A stretch of DNA of 64,000 nt from Chitinophagales bacterium (GTDB lineage Bacteria; Bacteroidota; Bacteroidia; Chitinophagales; Chitinophagaceae). The stretch's first letter is position 1; each line of letters starts with the position of its first letter. Under the pieces are notes generated by a model. It was not told where the DNA came from. It was given only the letters and a program-made list of their open reading frames with translations, and did no database searches. Of the stretch, positions 63,223 through 64,000 are shown piece after piece. The stretch is taken from contig JAIXLB010000008.1 in NCBI GenBank assembly GCA_026931905.1, positions 1 to 64,000 on the forward strand, in the 5' to 3' direction. Position numbers and translations under genes: made by a program.

Positions 63223-64000
63223 TTAATTCATCATTTCTTTAGCACTTTCCAAAGCTGCCACACTTGGCTTTTCGCCACTAAGCATTTTTGCAATAGTTAC
63301 AATTCTCTCATCATTGTTTAACAAACGAATATTGGTTTTTACAGCATCGTTTATTATTTCTTTATACACAAAAAAGTGAGCATTGGCTTTTCCTGCAATT
63401 TGTGGCTGATGTGTAATACAAATTATTTGACGTTTACTTGCTAATTGTTGCATAATAATACCTACTTGTTTTGCAGCTTCGCCACTAATTCCTGTATCAA
63501 TTTCATCAAAAATCATGGTTGGTAAATCTATACTTTGAGCTACTAAACTTTTTATGCAAAGCATTAACCTGCTTAACTCTCCACCACTTGCTACTTTATT
63601 AATTGCTTCAAAACGATTGCTTTTATTAGCATCAAATAAAAATTCAATTTGGTCTTTACCAAAATTGTTTAATGCAATATTTTCTAAAGTAATTTTTAAT
63701 TTTGCATTGGGCATTCCTACTTGTGTAAGTAGTGTATTTACTTTTTCTTCTATAACACTTATTTGCTTTTTTCGCTCCTGTGATAGTGTAGAAGCTAATT
63801 TTTCTGCTTTGTTTAATAATTCAGTGGCTTCTTTTTCTTTGGCTAAAATGTTATCATCTATTTCTAAAACTGCTTGAAGTTTTGTACCTATTTTTTTTTG
63901 AATTTCTAAAAGTTCAGCAGTTGTTTTTACGCCATGTTTTTTTAAAAGTTTATAACCAATAGAAAGTTTTTCATTTATGATTTCTATTCTTTTTTCATCA
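63223..64000 (-). CDS. recN: DNA repair protein RecN (3' part, truncated by window edge)
   Basis: C-terminal 259 or so residues of RecN, an SMC-like ATPase for double-strand-break repair. The reading frame stays open to the window edge, so the start lies beyond 64000. Coiled-coil residues rich in Lys, Glu and Leu come first, then GMPNAKLKITLENI, and the C-terminal head with signature KVASGGELSRLMLCIKSLV, Walker B TMIFDEIDTGISGEAA and ICITHQPQIAGKANAHFFVYK. These are diagnostic for RecN rather than SMC or SbcC. The internal ATG at 63714 is not the start. Confidence 0.95.
   Translation of the reverse strand, partial: DEKRIEIINEKLSIGYKLLKKHGVKTTAELLEIQKKIGTKLQAVLEIDDNILAKEKEATELLNKAEKLASTLSQERKKQISVIEEKVNTLLTQVGMPNAKLKITLENIALNNFGKDQIEFLFDANKSNRFEAINKVASGGELSRLMLCIKSLVAQSIDLPTMIFDEIDTGISGEAAKQVGIIMQQLASKRQIICITHQPQIAGKANAHFFVYKEIINDAVKTNIRLLNNDERIVTIAKMLSGEKPSVAALESAKEMMN

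Noticed and set aside
63223-63714. A complete 163-residue protein starting at 63714
   Set aside because: The frame stays open with RecN-like coiled-coil sequence up to the window end, so this is an internal Met of a truncated gene.
1-64000. tRNA, rRNA, CRISPR arrays, insertion sequences and prophage genes
   Set aside because: Intergenic regions lack GC-rich cloverleaf or regularly spaced repeats, and no transposase, integrase, Cas or phage protein is encoded.

Overview
The window is chromosomal DNA of a member of the Bacteroidota. It is strongly AT-rich (about 30% G+C by eye), and start codons follow A-rich tracts rather than Shine-Dalgarno sequences. Several genes are preceded by matches to the Bacteroidota promoter consensus TTG-N18-21-TAnnTTTG. 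Families typical of the phylum are present: HU-CCDC81, Omp28-like, DUF6029, DUF2490, PepSY-like, CarboxypepD_reg-like/vWA and FKBP/SlyD-type proteins. The mix fits Chitinophagales/Chitinophagaceae best, but no rRNA is present to prove this. I found no tRNA, rRNA, IS element, prophage, CRISPR array or replication origin. The window looks like core chromosome with dense packing.

Layout. 0.1-8.7 kb: a methyltransferase converges on a long minus-strand run of envelope and stress genes (glutaminyl cyclase, EEP-family nuclease/phosphatase, NamZ/DUF1343, hemerythrin, DUF808, DUF2490, TerC, TFIIB-type zinc finger, PepSY-like, DedA). 8.8-14.2 kb: a TetR regulator, smc and a family 2 glycosyltransferase. 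14.3-17.6 kb: a secreted redox neighbourhood with an Omp28-like CGWC lipoprotein divergent from a TlpA-type thioredoxin and a DUF6029 outer-membrane barrel. 17.7-24.3 kb: ndk, a ThDP enzyme of the ILVBL/HACL2 type followed by an acyl-CoA ligase, and an S9 peptidase. 24.4-32.7 kb: a DbpA-like helicase, a shikimate run (DAHP synthase-chorismate mutase, aroB, aroA), then ccmE and ccmF. 32.7-40.0 kb: ABC exporter, TonB-C-like protein, mtgA, NDH-2, flippase, coiled-coil secreted protein and ruvC. 40.3-48.7 kb: an orphan ECF sigma factor, uvrC with a lipoprotein, an unknown membrane protein, and an ECF sigma factor paired with a protein predicted to span both membranes, next to a vWA protein. 49.0-56.2 kb: FKBP isomerase, small lipoprotein, purL, hldD, a KamA-like radical SAM enzyme, an orphan response regulator and purE. 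56.3-64 kb: a J-domain protein, an HU-CCDC81 protein, an outer-membrane barrel and a 1013-residue TPR protein in one minus-strand run, then a DUF4442 protein and the 3' part of recN.

Two systems deserve most attention. (1) The ECF sigma gene at 46250-46825 and the protein at 44813-46231 form an apparent sigma/dual-membrane anti-sigma pair. The protein has a short cytoplasmic head, one transmembrane helix, a long Asn/Thr/Ser-rich linker and a C-terminal barrel. An 8-bp inverted repeat abuts the sigma start codon. (2) The ILVBL-like ThDP lyase plus fatty-acyl-CoA ligase at 18284-21823 could form a bacterial alpha-oxidation module for 2-hydroxy fatty acids; its predicted metal-ligand Asn is replaced by Thr. 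Also notable are a CxxxY-type CcmE and two adjacent genes for tail-anchored proteins (J-domain and HU-CCDC81).

Convergent genes are packed very tightly: three pairs overlap at their stop codons and four others are 3-20 bases apart. The looser convergent pairs instead carry strong hairpin terminators.
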